Assembly (NCBI RefSeq): GCF_018917965.1
Contig: NZ_JAHLPP010000001.1
Span: 248,001-312,000, forward strand
Reading direction: 5' to 3'
DNA: 64,000 bases
Origin: Pseudoflavonifractor sp. MSJ-37
Lineage (GTDB): Bacteria; Bacillota; Clostridia; Oscillospirales; Oscillospiraceae
Shown here: in pieces, positions 1 through 9,089 of the stretch
How positions within the stretch are numbered: the first letter of the stretch is position 1
Layout of the letters: each line of letters begins with the position of its first letter
Made by a program: the position numbers and the translations under genes
The notes under the pieces: model-generated
What the model was told of the DNA's origin: nothing
What the model saw: the letters and a program-made list of their open reading frames with translations, nothing else
Database searches by the model: none

Positions 1-447
1 GGCACGGTGGAATTCAACTCCTCCACTCTGTACCGCTATGCCACCGTGAACGTGGGCGAGCTGGAAGGGATGCTGGGCGGGAAAACGCCGGAGGCGGTAA
101 AAGCCTTCCTGGAGGCGTTCATCCGCAGTATGCCCACCGGGAAACAAAACACCTTTGCCAACTGGACCCGGCCGGACGCCGTCTATGTGACGGTCCGTAG
201 AGATCAGCCCATCAATCTGGCCGGGGCCTTCGAGAAGCCGGTCCGGGCCGGGAACGAGGGCCATGTGGGGAACTCCATCCACGCCCTCGTGGAGTACGCG
301 AAGGAGACCTATGCGGATTTTGCCTCCGCACCGGTGCTGGCCCTGACCGTGGGCAAGGGCATGGAGGGACTGGGAGAGCCCCATTCGGTGGATGAGTTGC
401 TGGATGCGCTGGAGGCCTGGCTGAACAGCCATGAGGCACAGGGATGA
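1..447 (+). CDS. cas7e: Cas7e (Cse4/CasC) Cascade backbone, 5'-truncated by window edge
   Basis: This is the C-terminal 148 codons of the type I-E backbone subunit, which polymerises along the crRNA in Cascade. The reading frame is open from base 1, so the true start lies upstream; E. coli CasC is about 360 residues. The stretch EFNSSTLYRYATVNV near the start is typical of Cas7e. The stop codon overlaps the cas5e start (ATGA at 444-447), so the genes are translationally coupled. Its place directly before cas5e, cas6e, cas1e and cas2e is the usual I-E order; cas3, cse1 and cse2 should lie just upstream, outside the window. Confidence 0.93.
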   Translation, partial: GTVEFNSSTLYRYATVNVGELEGMLGGKTPEAVKAFLEAFIRSMPTGKQNTFANWTRPDAVYVTVRRDQPINLAGAFEKPVRAGNEGHVGNSIHALVEYAKETYADFASAPVLALTVGKGMEGLGEPHSVDELLDALEAWLNSHEAQG

Positions 448-1094
448 GCACGCTGCTCTTGCGTCTGGCAGGACCGATGCAGTCCTGGGGGACGGACTCG
501 AGATTCGACATCCGGCGCACGGGCCGGGAGCCCAGCAAGAGCGGCGTGCTCGGTCTGGCCGCCGCGGCGCTGGGCATCCGGCGGCGGGACAAAGAGGCGC
601 TGCGTCCGCTGGCAGAGCTCCGCTTCGGCGTCCGGGTGGACCGAGAGGGCTCCATGATGCGGGACTTCCACACGGCGCGTCCGGCCAAAGGGAGCCCCTA
701 CGTGACGGAGCGCTATTATCTGGCGGATGCCGTGTTCGTGGCGGGATTGGAGAGCGGGGACAGAGGACTGCTGGAGCGGATCGGACAGGCCCTGCGGGCC
801 CCGGCGTTCCCGCTGTATCTGGGGCGGCGCTCCTGCCCGCCGGTAGGACGCGTCTTCCTGGAGATCGTCGAAAAGCCTCTGGAAGAGGCCCTGAGGACCA
901 CCGCACCGCCGGGAGCGACTCGGCTGGTCCTGGACGCGGAGCCGGGGGAGGGGGGCGGTCTCATCCGTGATGTACCGCTGTCCTTCGATCCGGCCCGCCG
1001 GGAGTACGCCTACCGCCGGGTGACCGAGCGGTATCTGGGCTCTGACGCGGAGCATAATCCCATGGCGGAATTGGAGGACTGGATATGTACCTGA
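444..1094 (+). CDS. cas5e: Cas5e (CasD) Cascade subunit
   Basis: This 216-residue protein caps the 5' handle of the crRNA in type I-E Cascade. The N-terminus (LLLRLAGPMQSWG, then a basic stretch RRTGREPSKSGVLGLAAAALG) is the usual Cas5 signature: a ferredoxin-like first strand followed by the G-rich helix. Length is normal for CasD (about 220). It overlaps cas7e by 4 bp and cas6e by 10 bp, so the group is one tightly packed operon. The first ATG (444) is chosen because it forms the overlap with the cas7e stop. Confidence 0.95.
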   Translation: MSTLLLRLAGPMQSWGTDSRFDIRRTGREPSKSGVLGLAAAALGIRRRDKEALRPLAELRFGVRVDREGSMMRDFHTARPAKGSPYVTERYYLADAVFVAGLESGDRGLLERIGQALRAPAFPLYLGRRSCPPVGRVFLEIVEKPLEEALRTTAPPGATRLVLDAEPGEGGGLIRDVPLSFDPARREYAYRRVTERYLGSDAEHNPMAELEDWICT

Positions 1095-1726
1095 CACAAC
1101 TGCATCTGGATGGGGGCAGCCGCCGGACGCTGACGGCACTGTCTTCCCCAAACAAATTCCACGGGGCGGTCGAGAACGCGTTCCAGGGGCCCAGAAAGCG
1201 GAACTTGTGGCGGATCGACCATCGGAACGGTCAGGACTATCTCCTCCTCCTCAGTGAAGAGGTCCCGGATCTCACTGAGGCGGCGGACCAGTTCGCGCCG
1301 CCGGGGGAGACTTGGCAGACCAGGGAGTATGGGCCGCTCCTGGACCGGGTCCGGGCAGGCAGCCGATGGCAGTTCCGCCTGTGTGCCAGCCCAACTTACA
1401 GTGTCCCGGCGGGACCGGGCAAACGGGGGCGGGTCTGTGCGCACAGCACCACAGAGCATCAGATCCAGTGGCTGTTGGAACAGAGTGAGAAACATGGTTT
1501 CTCGCTGGAGCGGGACGACTTCACCGTCACGAAAGTGAAGTGGTACCGCTTCCGGAAGGGGACCACGGGCCATCAGGTGACCTTCCTGGCCGTGACCTAC
1601 GATGGGACCCTGGAGGTCCGCGACCCGGACCGCTTCCGGGAGATGCTCTGCGGTGGGATCGGCCGGGGGAAGGCATACGGTGCCGGCCTCATGACGATCG
1701 TACACAGGGGAGAGGCTGATGGCTGA
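1085..1726 (+). CDS. cas6e: Cas6e (CasE) pre-crRNA endonuclease
   Basis: This 213-residue endoribonuclease should cut the repeat hairpin of the downstream array transcript and stay bound to the crRNA 3' end. A histidine at residue 26 (NKFHGAVENAF) sits where the catalytic histidine of Cas6e proteins lies, followed by the NLWRID strand. The C-terminus has the glycine-rich loop GIGRGKAYGAGLM typical of RAMP/Cas6 proteins. It overlaps cas5e by 10 bp and cas1e by 8 bp. The CRISPR repeat forms a GC stem (CCCCGC/GCGGGG), a suitable Cas6e substrate. Confidence 0.95.
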   Translation: MYLTQLHLDGGSRRTLTALSSPNKFHGAVENAFQGPRKRNLWRIDHRNGQDYLLLLSEEVPDLTEAADQFAPPGETWQTREYGPLLDRVRAGSRWQFRLCASPTYSVPAGPGKRGRVCAHSTTEHQIQWLLEQSEKHGFSLERDDFTVTKVKWYRFRKGTTGHQVTFLAVTYDGTLEVRDPDRFREMLCGGIGRGKAYGAGLMTIVHRGEADG

Positions 1727-2663
1727 GATACCGGGCATGATCCGGCCGGAGTTGCAGGCCCTTCCCCAGATCGGGGACCGGATGACGTTCCTCTATCTGG
1801 AACGCTGTGTCCTGAACCGGCAGGACAGCGCCATCACCGTGACCGACGACCAGGGGACAGTGTTCGTGCCCGCCGCCGCGATCAGCGTACTGCTTCTGGG
1901 TCCAGGGACGAAGGTGACCCATCGTGCCATGGAACTGATCGGGGATGCCGGTGTCAGTGCCTTGTGGGTGGGAGAGCACGGCGTTCGATACTATGCCGGA
2001 GGCCGTCCGCTGACCCACAAATCGGATCTGCTGATCCGGCAGGCCCAGCTCGTCAGCAATACCCGCCTGCGGCTGGGCGTGGTCCGTCAGATGTACCGTA
2101 TGCGCTTCCCGGGAGAAGATGTGTCCCAGCTCACCCTCCAGCAGCTCCGGGGCAGGGAGGGGGCCAGGATCCGCGCGGTGTACCGCCGTGCGTCGAAGGA
2201 GTGGAAGGTGCCTTGGAACGGACGGGCCTACGATCCGGATGACTTCGCAGGCGGAGATCCGGTGAACCAGGCGTTGTCCGCCGGCCACGCCTGTCTCTAT
2301 GGGGCGGCCCATGCGGTGATCCAGGCGCTGGGATGTTCTCCAGGACTGGGATTCGTCCATACTGGACATGAGCGCTCCTTCGTCTATGACATCGCGGACC
2401 TGTATAAAGCGGATATCACCATACCGCTGGCCTTCGAGCTGGCGGCCACGGTGGATAAGGAACAGATCGGCTCTGCCATGCGGCGGCGGACCCGGGACGC
2501 CATGGTGCGCTGTCATCTCATGGAACGGATCGTACAAGATATAAGGACGCTGTTCGCCTGTGAAGGAGAAGAGACGGACGGCGGGGATGCGATCTATCTC
2601 TGGGACGATAAGAAAGGCATGGTAGAGAGCGGACGCTCCTACGGCATGGAGGAGGAGCGATGA
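1719..2663 (+). CDS. cas1e: Cas1e integrase
   Basis: The type I-E Cas1 inserts new spacers at the leader end of the array together with Cas2. It has 314 residues (E. coli Cas1 has 305). The three metal ligands align by context with E. coli E141/H208/D221: E147 in REGAR, H214 in GFVHTG and D227 in YDIADLYK. No truncation or frameshift is seen. It overlaps cas6e by 8 bp and the cas2e fusion by 4 bp (ATGA at 2660-2663). Because its partner Cas2 carries an exonuclease domain, this Cas1 probably works in a complex that trims prespacers itself. Confidence 0.97.
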   Translation: MAEIPGMIRPELQALPQIGDRMTFLYLERCVLNRQDSAITVTDDQGTVFVPAAAISVLLLGPGTKVTHRAMELIGDAGVSALWVGEHGVRYYAGGRPLTHKSDLLIRQAQLVSNTRLRLGVVRQMYRMRFPGEDVSQLTLQQLRGREGARIRAVYRRASKEWKVPWNGRAYDPDDFAGGDPVNQALSAGHACLYGAAHAVIQALGCSPGLGFVHTGHERSFVYDIADLYKADITIPLAFELAATVDKEQIGSAMRRRTRDAMVRCHLMERIVQDIRTLFACEGEETDGGDAIYLWDDKKGMVESGRSYGMEEER

Positions 2664-3535
2664 TCGTTGTGACGGTGACGGACTGCCCGCCCCGGCTCCG
2701 GGGAGACCTGTCCAAATGGCTGATGGAGATCGATACCGGGGTCTATGTGGGCCGGATGAGCCAGAGAGTTCGGGAAGAGCTGTGGAAACGGATCTGCGGC
2801 GAGTTGCCGAGAGGCCGGGCCACCATGGTGTATCCAGCCCAAAATGAGCAGCGGATGGAGTTTCGGGTCCACAATACGATCTGGCAGCCGGTGGACTTCG
2901 AAGGCCTGACGCTCATGCGGCGTCCTATCACGACCAGACCGCCGGAGGATGGGCAGAGACGGCCTCCCAGCAAAGCCGCGGTCAGTCAGATGGTCCAGGG
3001 GAAGCAGGCAGCCCGTGCCAGAAAAGAAGCGAGGGAGGGCTATGTGGTCATAGACATCGAGACCACGGGCCTGGACGCGGAACAGGACGAGATCCTGGAG
3101 TTGGGAGCGGTCCGTGTGATCAGCCACAAAATCGCGGAGTCGTTCTCCGCACTGGCCCGCCCTGTGCGTCCGATCCCGGATGAGATCACAGCCCTGACCG
3201 GGATCGGACAAGAGATGGTTTTCAAGGAAGGGAGAGAACTGTCGGAAGGATTGGAACGGTTTTGGAAGTTCATAGGCGAAAGCACTGTGGTAGGTCATAA
3301 CCTCTCGTTCGACCTCGCTTTTCTGAGAAAGGCGAGTGTGCAGACTGGGATCTCTATGCCGAGGGTCTCCTATTGTGACACCCTGCGGCTGGCAAGAAGA
3401 GAGGTACGGGACATACCAGACTACCGGCTGGAGACGCTGGCGGCTTATTTCGGAATCGAGACAAAAGGCAGGCACCGAGCTCTGGAGGATTGCATCACGA
3501 CCTTCCGGGTCTATGAGAAACTGAATGAAAACTGA
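2660..3535 (+). CDS. cas2e: Cas2e fused to a DnaQ-like DEDDh exonuclease
   Basis: This is a 291-residue two-domain protein. Residues 1 to about 95 are Cas2e (MIVVTVTDCPPRLRGDLSKW at the start, then the conserved VYVGRMSQRVREELW). After a basic linker (about 96-126), residues 127-285 form a 3'-5' exonuclease with all five DEDDh residues: D132 and E134 (DIETTGL), D218 (HNLSFD), H272 and D277 (HRALED). Usual Cas2e is about 95 residues. Such fusions are known in some Firmicute I-E systems, where the exonuclease trims prespacer 3' ends before Cas1-Cas2 integration. It is the last cas gene; the array begins 45 bp after its stop. Both domains look intact, so both activities are expected. Confidence 0.96.
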   Translation: MIVVTVTDCPPRLRGDLSKWLMEIDTGVYVGRMSQRVREELWKRICGELPRGRATMVYPAQNEQRMEFRVHNTIWQPVDFEGLTLMRRPITTRPPEDGQRRPPSKAAVSQMVQGKQAARARKEAREGYVVIDIETTGLDAEQDEILELGAVRVISHKIAESFSALARPVRPIPDEITALTGIGQEMVFKEGRELSEGLERFWKFIGESTVVGHNLSFDLAFLRKASVQTGISMPRVSYCDTLRLARREVRDIPDYRLETLAAYFGIETKGRHRALEDCITTFRVYEKLNEN

Positions 3536-3580
3536 CTGCCGAGGGATCGAAAGCCCTTGATTTTCAAGGCTTTTTTTAGC
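3536..3580 (+). promoter_or_regulatory. CRISPR leader, only 45 bp between cas2e and first repeat
   Basis: The repeat's 3' handle (GTGATCC) shows that crRNA is read on the plus strand, so this short T-rich stretch is the leader end where new spacers enter. It holds an inverted repeat followed by seven Ts. Any longer leader or promoter must lie inside the 3' end of cas2e, or the array is transcribed through from the cas operon. Confidence 0.6.
3552..3577 (+). terminator. Terminator-like hairpin inside the CRISPR leader
   Basis: AGCCCTTGA and TCAAGGCT pair around a TTT loop with one bulged C, followed by a run of Ts. It has the form of a weak rho-independent terminator for the cas operon, but could also be a leader structure used in integration. 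Confidence 0.5.
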
Positions 3581-5865
3581 CTATTCCCCGCACACGCGGG
3601 GGTGATCCCGATTCGCTCGAGGCGATGAGTCCGTCCTTTCCCTATTCCCCGCACACGCGGGGGTGATCCCAATCGGTCAAAATATTTAGGAGGACGAAAC
3701 TTCTATTCCCCGCACACGCGGGGGTGATCCCCGGAGAGGAGAAGCCTGTGGAAAAGTGGTACGCTATTCCCCGCACACGCGGGGGTGATCCTTCTATTCG
3801 GATGTAATGCGTGGGCGGGTAAAACTATTCCCCGCACACGCGGGGGTGATCCCAGCAGGAACTATTGTACCCGCACCCGTAACCGCTATTCCCCGCACAC
3901 GCGGGGGTGATCCTTTGCGTGCGCCTGCGTCTAGAGTCGGACGAACCTATTCCCCGCACACGCGGGGGTGATCCGTACGCCCATTGTGCTGACCGGGCGG
4001 CGGAGCTCTATTCCCCGCACACGCGGGGGTGATCCCATCAGCCCCGGCGGGCTGGTGCGGTACAAGCGCTATTCCCCGCACACGCGGGGGTGATCCTATG
4101 CCGCTAAAGTGAAAGCTGTATGCGAAGAGCTATTCCCCGCACACGCGGGGGTGATCCTTCGAGAAGGGAGCCTTCACCCGGGAAGAGGTCCTATTCCCCG
4201 CACACGCGGGGGTGATCCTCGGTTTCATATACACTCCCCCTTCAAGCCGTTCTATTCCCCGCACACGCGGGGGTGATCCGAGAGGTGGCCCCCGTGGAGT
4301 GGACCATCGTGACTATTCCCCGCACACGCGGGGGTGATCCTCGAAGCGGCCTTATGATGACATCGTGGAATGCCTATTCCCCGCACACGCGGGGGTGATC
4401 CCACCAGCGCCGCCGCCGCCGCCCGTGTCATCACCTATTCCCCGCACACGCGGGGGTGATCCCGGGCCATCGACACGGCCCTTGACGAACGGAAGCTATT
4501 CCCCGCACACGCGGGGGTGATCCCTACCAGAAGCAAGCGACGCTGGACTACACCGGCTATTCCCCGCACACGCGGGGGTGATCCTGAGGACTGGGGCGGC
4601 TCCTGCGCCGCTGCTGACTATTCCCCGCACACGCGGGGGTGATCCCTCAGGGACGCCGAAATAGATGCACAGGGGGCCCTATTCCCCGCACACGCGGGGG
4701 TGATCCCTCCTATATTGGCAATACCTTCCACGGAGTTTTCTATTCCCCGCACACGCGGGGGTGATCCGCTGGTCTGGGGACTTCCCCTGCATCAAACGCA
4801 CTATTCCCCGCACACGCGGGGGTGATCCCGGAGATCGCCTGCATCGGCTGGTGTATCCTGACTATTCCCCGCACACGCGGGGGTGATCCCAGGGCCCGCC
4901 GTAGCTCCGGGTCGTCCTCCACCTATTCCCCGCACACGCGGGGGTGATCCCGATGACATAAACGGTCGTGATAGGAGGAGCACCTATTCCCCGCACACGC
5001 GGGGGTGATCCCGGTCTGGCTGGTGGTCTGGGTGGAGTTGGACGCTATTCCCCGCACACGCGGGGGTGATCCCTCTTCTTTTCGAGCAGGAGGATTTGGA
5101 CCTTACTATTCCCCGCACACGCGGGGGTGATCCCTACGATGACAGCTATCGGGTGGACGCGCACTACTATTCCCCGCACACGCGGGGGTGATCCTGATGC
5201 TCCTGTCCTCCGACCGGAAGGACGGCACTATTCCCCGCACACGCGGGGGTGATCCCGACCGCTATCCCCTATCGCCCGCTCCATGATGCTATTCCCCGCA
5301 CACGCGGGGGTAATCCTACGGCGTGGACCTTTACCGCGAGTGCTACGCCCTATTCCCCGCACACGCGGGGGTGATCCCACAGGAGGACCACAAAATGAAA
5401 ACCGCCGGATCTATTCCCCGCACACGCGGGGGTGATCCTACGCCCTGATCCGCAAGTACATGGATGAGAGCCTATTCCCCGCACACGCGGGGGTGATCCC
5501 TGTGCCCCCGTACCGTCATCTCTCAGTCTGTGCTATTCCCCGCACACGCGGGGGTGATCCGGCTTATGGAGGGTATACAGATCGCCCAGAGCCCTATTCC
5601 CCGCACACGCGGGGGTGATCCCGCCTGAAGGCCGCAGCTTTTCCACTTGCTACACTATTCCCCGCACACGCGGGGGTGATCCCGTCATACAACAATCCCG
5701 CACTGCAATGCGGGGCTATTCCCCGCACACGCGGGGGTGATCCCGGGCAGGGACTATGCATATCATCATACAACCGCTATTCCCCGCACACGCGGGGGTG
5801 ATCCGGTATCTGCGCTGGTGCCCTCGGTGATGCCCTTCTATTCCCCGCACACGCGGGGGTGATCC
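3581..5865 (+). CRISPR. Type I-E CRISPR array, 38 repeats, 37 spacers
   Basis: The 28-bp repeat begins CTATTCCCCGCACACGCG and ends GGGGGTGATCC; spacers are all 33 bp. Repeat starts fall exactly at 3581 + 61n up to 5838, so no spacer differs in length. CCCCGC pairs with GCGGGG to form the Cas6e hairpin, leaving a GTGATCC-type 5' handle. The repeat closely resembles those of other Firmicute I-E arrays such as S. thermophilus CRISPR4. Only one variant repeat was noticed, number 29 (5289-5316), which reads TAATCC instead of TGATCC at its end. The last repeat (5838-5865) is intact, so there is no decayed distal end. First spacer bases are C 22, T 10, G 5, A 0. Confidence 0.99.
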
Positions 5866-5931
5866 CACACACACGGGAATGATTTTGGCTGAACGAGTCA
5901 AGAAAACAAGAAAATATGGCATGATCGGCGC

Positions 5932-6000
5932 GGCGAGCAGTAGTGTAATGGCAGCACGCCTTGTTTGAGACAGTCCCGGTCCGATCCCGGGCGCTCGCTA
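5932..6000 (+). pseudogene. tRNA-like remnant downstream of the CRISPR array
   Basis: The stretch folds partly as a tRNA. Acceptor strands GCGAGC (5933-5938) and GCTCGC (5993-5998) pair; a D-arm GTGT/GCAC encloses AATGGCA (5943-5957); a T-arm CCCGG/CCGGG encloses TCCGATC (5975-5991). Only 17 bases lie between the D- and T-arms, the anticodon stem does not close (GCCTT against ACAGT), there is no variable loop and no CCA. It is most likely a decayed tRNA gene, possibly a tRNA-like structure. Which tRNA it came from cannot be told. Confidence 0.45.
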
Positions 6001-6128
6001 TGCTGTGGGGGCGATCCATCTGCAAAAAGAACAGTATCGTTCTCATCAGCCAAAGATCTCGGTCTCATGTCCTCGCCTCGATCTTCTTTCACTGTGCGCG
6101 GCCGGGCACTCCTCGCGTCCATATCCTC

Positions 6129-6157
6129 TTGACATTTCTCTCCCGCTCCCCTATACT
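6129..6157 (+). promoter_or_regulatory. Promoter of the valS T-box leader
   Basis: TTGACA (6129-6134) and TATACT (6152-6157) are separated by exactly 17 bp, a near-consensus sigma-A promoter. Transcription should start about 7 bases after the -10 box, right at the 5' edge of the T-box leader. Confidence 0.85.
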
Positions 6158-6159
6158 GA

Positions 6160-6407
6160 TAAAGTTGAACAGCGACGATGGGGAGGAGTACCCGTCTTTC
6201 TGGTGCAGAGAGGAGCCGGTCCGGTGCGAGGCTCCCGAGGAGAGCGGAGAAGGTCGTCCCGGAGCCGCGGCGCGGAATGGAGTAGGCGTCGCCGGAAGCC
6301 CCCGTTACGGGCAGGAGCGCGGCCCCGTTTTTTCGACGGGACCGAACTCAGGTGGTACCACGGACTGCTAAAGTTCGCCCTGAGCCCATGCGGCTCAGGG
6401 CGTTTTT
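6160..6407 (+). ncRNA. T-box leader sensing tRNA-Val
   Basis: This leader senses uncharged tRNA and controls valS by antitermination. GGAGGAGTACCCG near its 5' end carries the AGTA motif of stem I. AAGGTCGTCC near 6251-6260 offers a GTC valine specifier (6253-6255 or 6256-6258). The T-box core GGTGGTACCACGG spans 6351-6363 and would pair with the NCCA end of uncharged tRNA. The terminator follows: 11-bp stem CGCCCTGAGCC/GGCTCAGGGCG (6376-6402) then TTTTT. The valine call rests on the specifier and on valS being 40 bp downstream. Confidence 0.93.
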
Positions 6408-6446
6408 CATCTGGATGGACCAGATATCTCATCAGGAGGGACCGAT

Positions 6447-9080
6447 ATGCCGAAAGAATTGAACAAGATCTATGAGCCTCAGGAGGTGGAGGACCGCATC
6501 TATAAGATGTGGGAGGAGAACGGCTGCTTCAAGGGCCGCCGTGATCCGGACAAGAAGCCCTTCACCATCGTCATGCCCCCGCCCAACGTCACCGGCCAGC
6601 TCCACATGGGCCATGCCATGGACTCCACGCTCCAGGACATCCTGATCCGCTTCAAGCGGATGGAGGGCTATGCCGCACTCTGGGTCCCCGGCACCGACCA
6701 CGCCGGCATCGCCACCCAGATCAAGGTGGAGGAGGAGCTCCGCAAGAACGAGGGCCTCACCCGCTACGACCTGGGTCGGGACAAGTTCCTGGAGCGGGTC
6801 TGGGAGTGGAAGAAGAAGTACGGCAACCGCATCGTGGAGCAGCAGAAGAAGCTGGGCGCCTCCTGCGACTGGTCCCGGGCCCGCTTCACCATGGATGAGG
6901 GCCTGTCCAAGGCCGTGCGCCATGTGTTCGTCTCCCTGTACAAGAAGGGCCTCATCTACAAGGGCAGCCGGATCATCAACTGGTGCCCCCACTGCGTCAC
7001 CGCTCTGTCTGACGCGGAGGTGGAGTATAAGGACAAGCCCGGCCACCTGTGGCACCTGAAGTACCCCATCAAGGGCGAGAAGGGCCGCTATGTGATCGTG
7101 GCCACCACCCGTCCCGAGACCATGATGGGCGACACCGGCGTGGCCGTGAACCCCAATGACGAGCGCTACAAGGACCTGGTGGGCAAGACCTGCATCCTGC
7201 CCCTCATGGATCGGGAGATCCCCATCGTGGCCGACGAGTATGTGGACATGGAGTTCGGCACCGGCTGCGTGAAGATGACGCCCGCCCACGACCCCAACGA
7301 CTTCGAGGTAGGCCTGCGCCATAACCTGGAGACCATCCGGGTGCTGGACGACAACGGCAAGGTCAACGCCAACGGCGGCAAGTATGAGGGCATGGACCGC
7401 TATGAGGCCCGGAAGGCCGTCATCGCCGACCTGGACCAGATGGGCCTGCTGGAAAAGACCGAGGACCACGCCCATAACGTGGGCACCTGCTACCGCTGCG
7501 GCACCGATGTGGAGCCCATCATCTCCGCCCAGTGGTTCGTGAAGATGGAGCCGCTGGCCAAGGAGGCCTTGCGGGTGGTCAACGAAGGCGAGGTCCAGTT
7601 CGTCCCCGACCGCTTCTCCAAGACCTACACCAACTGGATGGAGAACGTCCACGACTGGTGCATCTCCCGTCAGTTGTGGTGGGGCCATCAGATCCCCGCC
7701 TGGACCTGCCAGGACTGCGGCCATATCACCGTGTCCGAGGAGGATCCCACCGAGTGTGAGCACTGCCGCTCCCACCACATCAAGCAGGAGGAGGACGTGC
7801 TGGACACCTGGTTCTCCTCCGCCCTGTGGCCCTTCTCCACGCTGGGCTGGCCCGAGCAGACCGAGGACTTCAAATACTTCTATCCCACCGACGTGCTGGT
7901 CACCGGCTACGACATCATCTTCTTCTGGGTGGCCCGGATGATCTTCTCCGCCTGCGAGCACACCGGCAAGCCGCCCTTCCACACCGTGTTCATCCACGGC
8001 CTGGTCCGGGACGACAAGGGCCGCAAGATGTCCAAGTCTCTGGGCAACGGCATCGACCCGCTGGAGATGGCGGACAAGTACGGCGCCGACGCCCTGCGCT
8101 TCAATCTGGTCACGGGCAACTCCCCCGGAAACGATATGCGCTTCTACACCGAACGGTGCGAGGCCATGCGCAACTTCGCCAACAAGATCTGGAATGCCAG
8201 CCGCTTCCTGATGATGAACCTGACCATCGACAAGTGCGAGCTGCCTGAGCACCTGGAGCTGGAGGACAAGTGGATCCTGTCCAAGCTCAACCGCGTGATC
8301 CCCGAGGTCACCGAGAACATGGAGAAGTTCGAGCTGGGCGTGGCCGCGCAGAAGGTCTACGACTTCATCTGGGACTCCTACTGCGACTGGTATATCGAGC
8401 TGACCAAGGCCCGCCTCCAGGGCGAGGACCAGGAGGCCAAGACCAACGCCCAGAAGGTCCTGTGCTACGTCCTGACCGAGACCCTGAAGCTCCTCCATCC
8501 CTTCATGCCCTATATCACCGAGGAAATCTGGCAGGCTCTGCCCCATGAGGGCGACTTCCTGATGCTCCAGAAGTGGCCGGAGCACCATGTGTCTCTGGAC
8601 TTCCCCGAGGAGGAGAAGGCCATGGAGCTGATCATGGACGCCATCCGGGGCATCCGCACCCGCCGGGCCGAGATGAACGTGCCGCCCTCCAAGAAGGCCC
8701 ATCTGACCGTGGCCACGCTGGAGCGGGACGTGTTCACCGCCGGGATCCCCTTCCTGAAGCGTCTGGCCTCCGCCAGCGACGTGGAGGTGGTGCCCTTCAT
8801 CGAGGGCCAGGCCGAGCAGGAGGGCCAGGTGACCATCGTGACCCACGCCGCCCAGATCTCCATCCCTCTGGGCGAGCTGGTGGATCTGGAGAAGGAGAAG
8901 GCCCGCGTGCAGAAGGAGCTGGACAAGAACAAGAAGCTCCTCACCGGCCTGCAGGGCAAGCTGAGCAACCCCGGCTTCGTCTCCAAGGCCCCCGCCAATG
9001 TGGTGGAGGCCGAGCGGGAGCGGGCCGCCAAGCTCACCGCGCTGATCGACAAGCTGGAGAGCCAGCTCAAGAACATGTGA
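6447..9080 (+). CDS. valS: Valyl-tRNA synthetase
   Basis: This 877-residue class I synthetase charges tRNA-Val. The HIGH motif is HMGH at residues 53-56 ([15 protein letters not shown]) and the KMSKS motif is at 527-531 ([10 protein letters not shown]). An editing domain lies between them, with [10 protein letters not shown] as part of the editing pocket, and a C-terminal coiled coil ([20 protein letters not shown]) is typical of ValRS. ATCAGGAGGG precedes the ATG at good spacing. The T-box upstream explains its control. Full length, with nothing unusual. Confidence 0.98.
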   Translation: MPKELNKIYEPQEVEDRIYKMWEENGCFKGRRDPDKKPFTIVMPPPNVTGQLHMGHAMDSTLQDILIRFKRMEGYAALWVPGTDHAGIATQIKVEEELRKNEGLTRYDLGRDKFLERVWEWKKKYGNRIVEQQKKLGASCDWSRARFTMDEGLSKAVRHVFVSLYKKGLIYKGSRIINWCPHCVTALSDAEVEYKDKPGHLWHLKYPIKGEKGRYVIVATTRPETMMGDTGVAVNPNDERYKDLVGKTCILPLMDREIPIVADEYVDMEFGTGCVKMTPAHDPNDFEVGLRHNLETIRVLDDNGKVNANGGKYEGMDRYEARKAVIADLDQMGLLEKTEDHAHNVGTCYRCGTDVEPIISAQWFVKMEPLAKEALRVVNEGEVQFVPDRFSKTYTNWMENVHDWCISRQLWWGHQIPAWTCQDCGHITVSEEDPTECEHCRSHHIKQEEDVLDTWFSSALWPFSTLGWPEQTEDFKYFYPTDVLVTGYDIIFFWVARMIFSACEHTGKPPFHTVFIHGLVRDDKGRKMSKSLGNGIDPLEMADKYGADALRFNLVTGNSPGNDMRFYTERCEAMRNFANKIWNASRFLMMNLTIDKCELPEHLELEDKWILSKLNRVIPEVTENMEKFELGVAAQKVYDFIWDSYCDWYIELTKARLQGEDQEAKTNAQKVLCYVLTETLKLLHPFMPYITEEIWQALPHEGDFLMLQKWPEHHVSLDFPEEEKAMELIMDAIRGIRTRRAEMNVPPSKKAHLTVATLERDVFTAGIPFLKRLASASDVEVVPFIEGQAEQEGQVTIVTHAAQISIPLGELVDLEKEKARVQKELDKNKKLLTGLQGKLSNPGFVSKAPANVVEAERERAAKLTALIDKLESQLKNM

Positions 9081-9089
9081 CCATCGGTC

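Noticed and set aside
4252-5922. Minus-strand open frames within the CRISPR array with SPPRVRG, ITPACAG and DHPRVCGE repeats
   Set aside because: They are translations of the repeats themselves, a familiar false protein. The period-61 DNA explains them fully.
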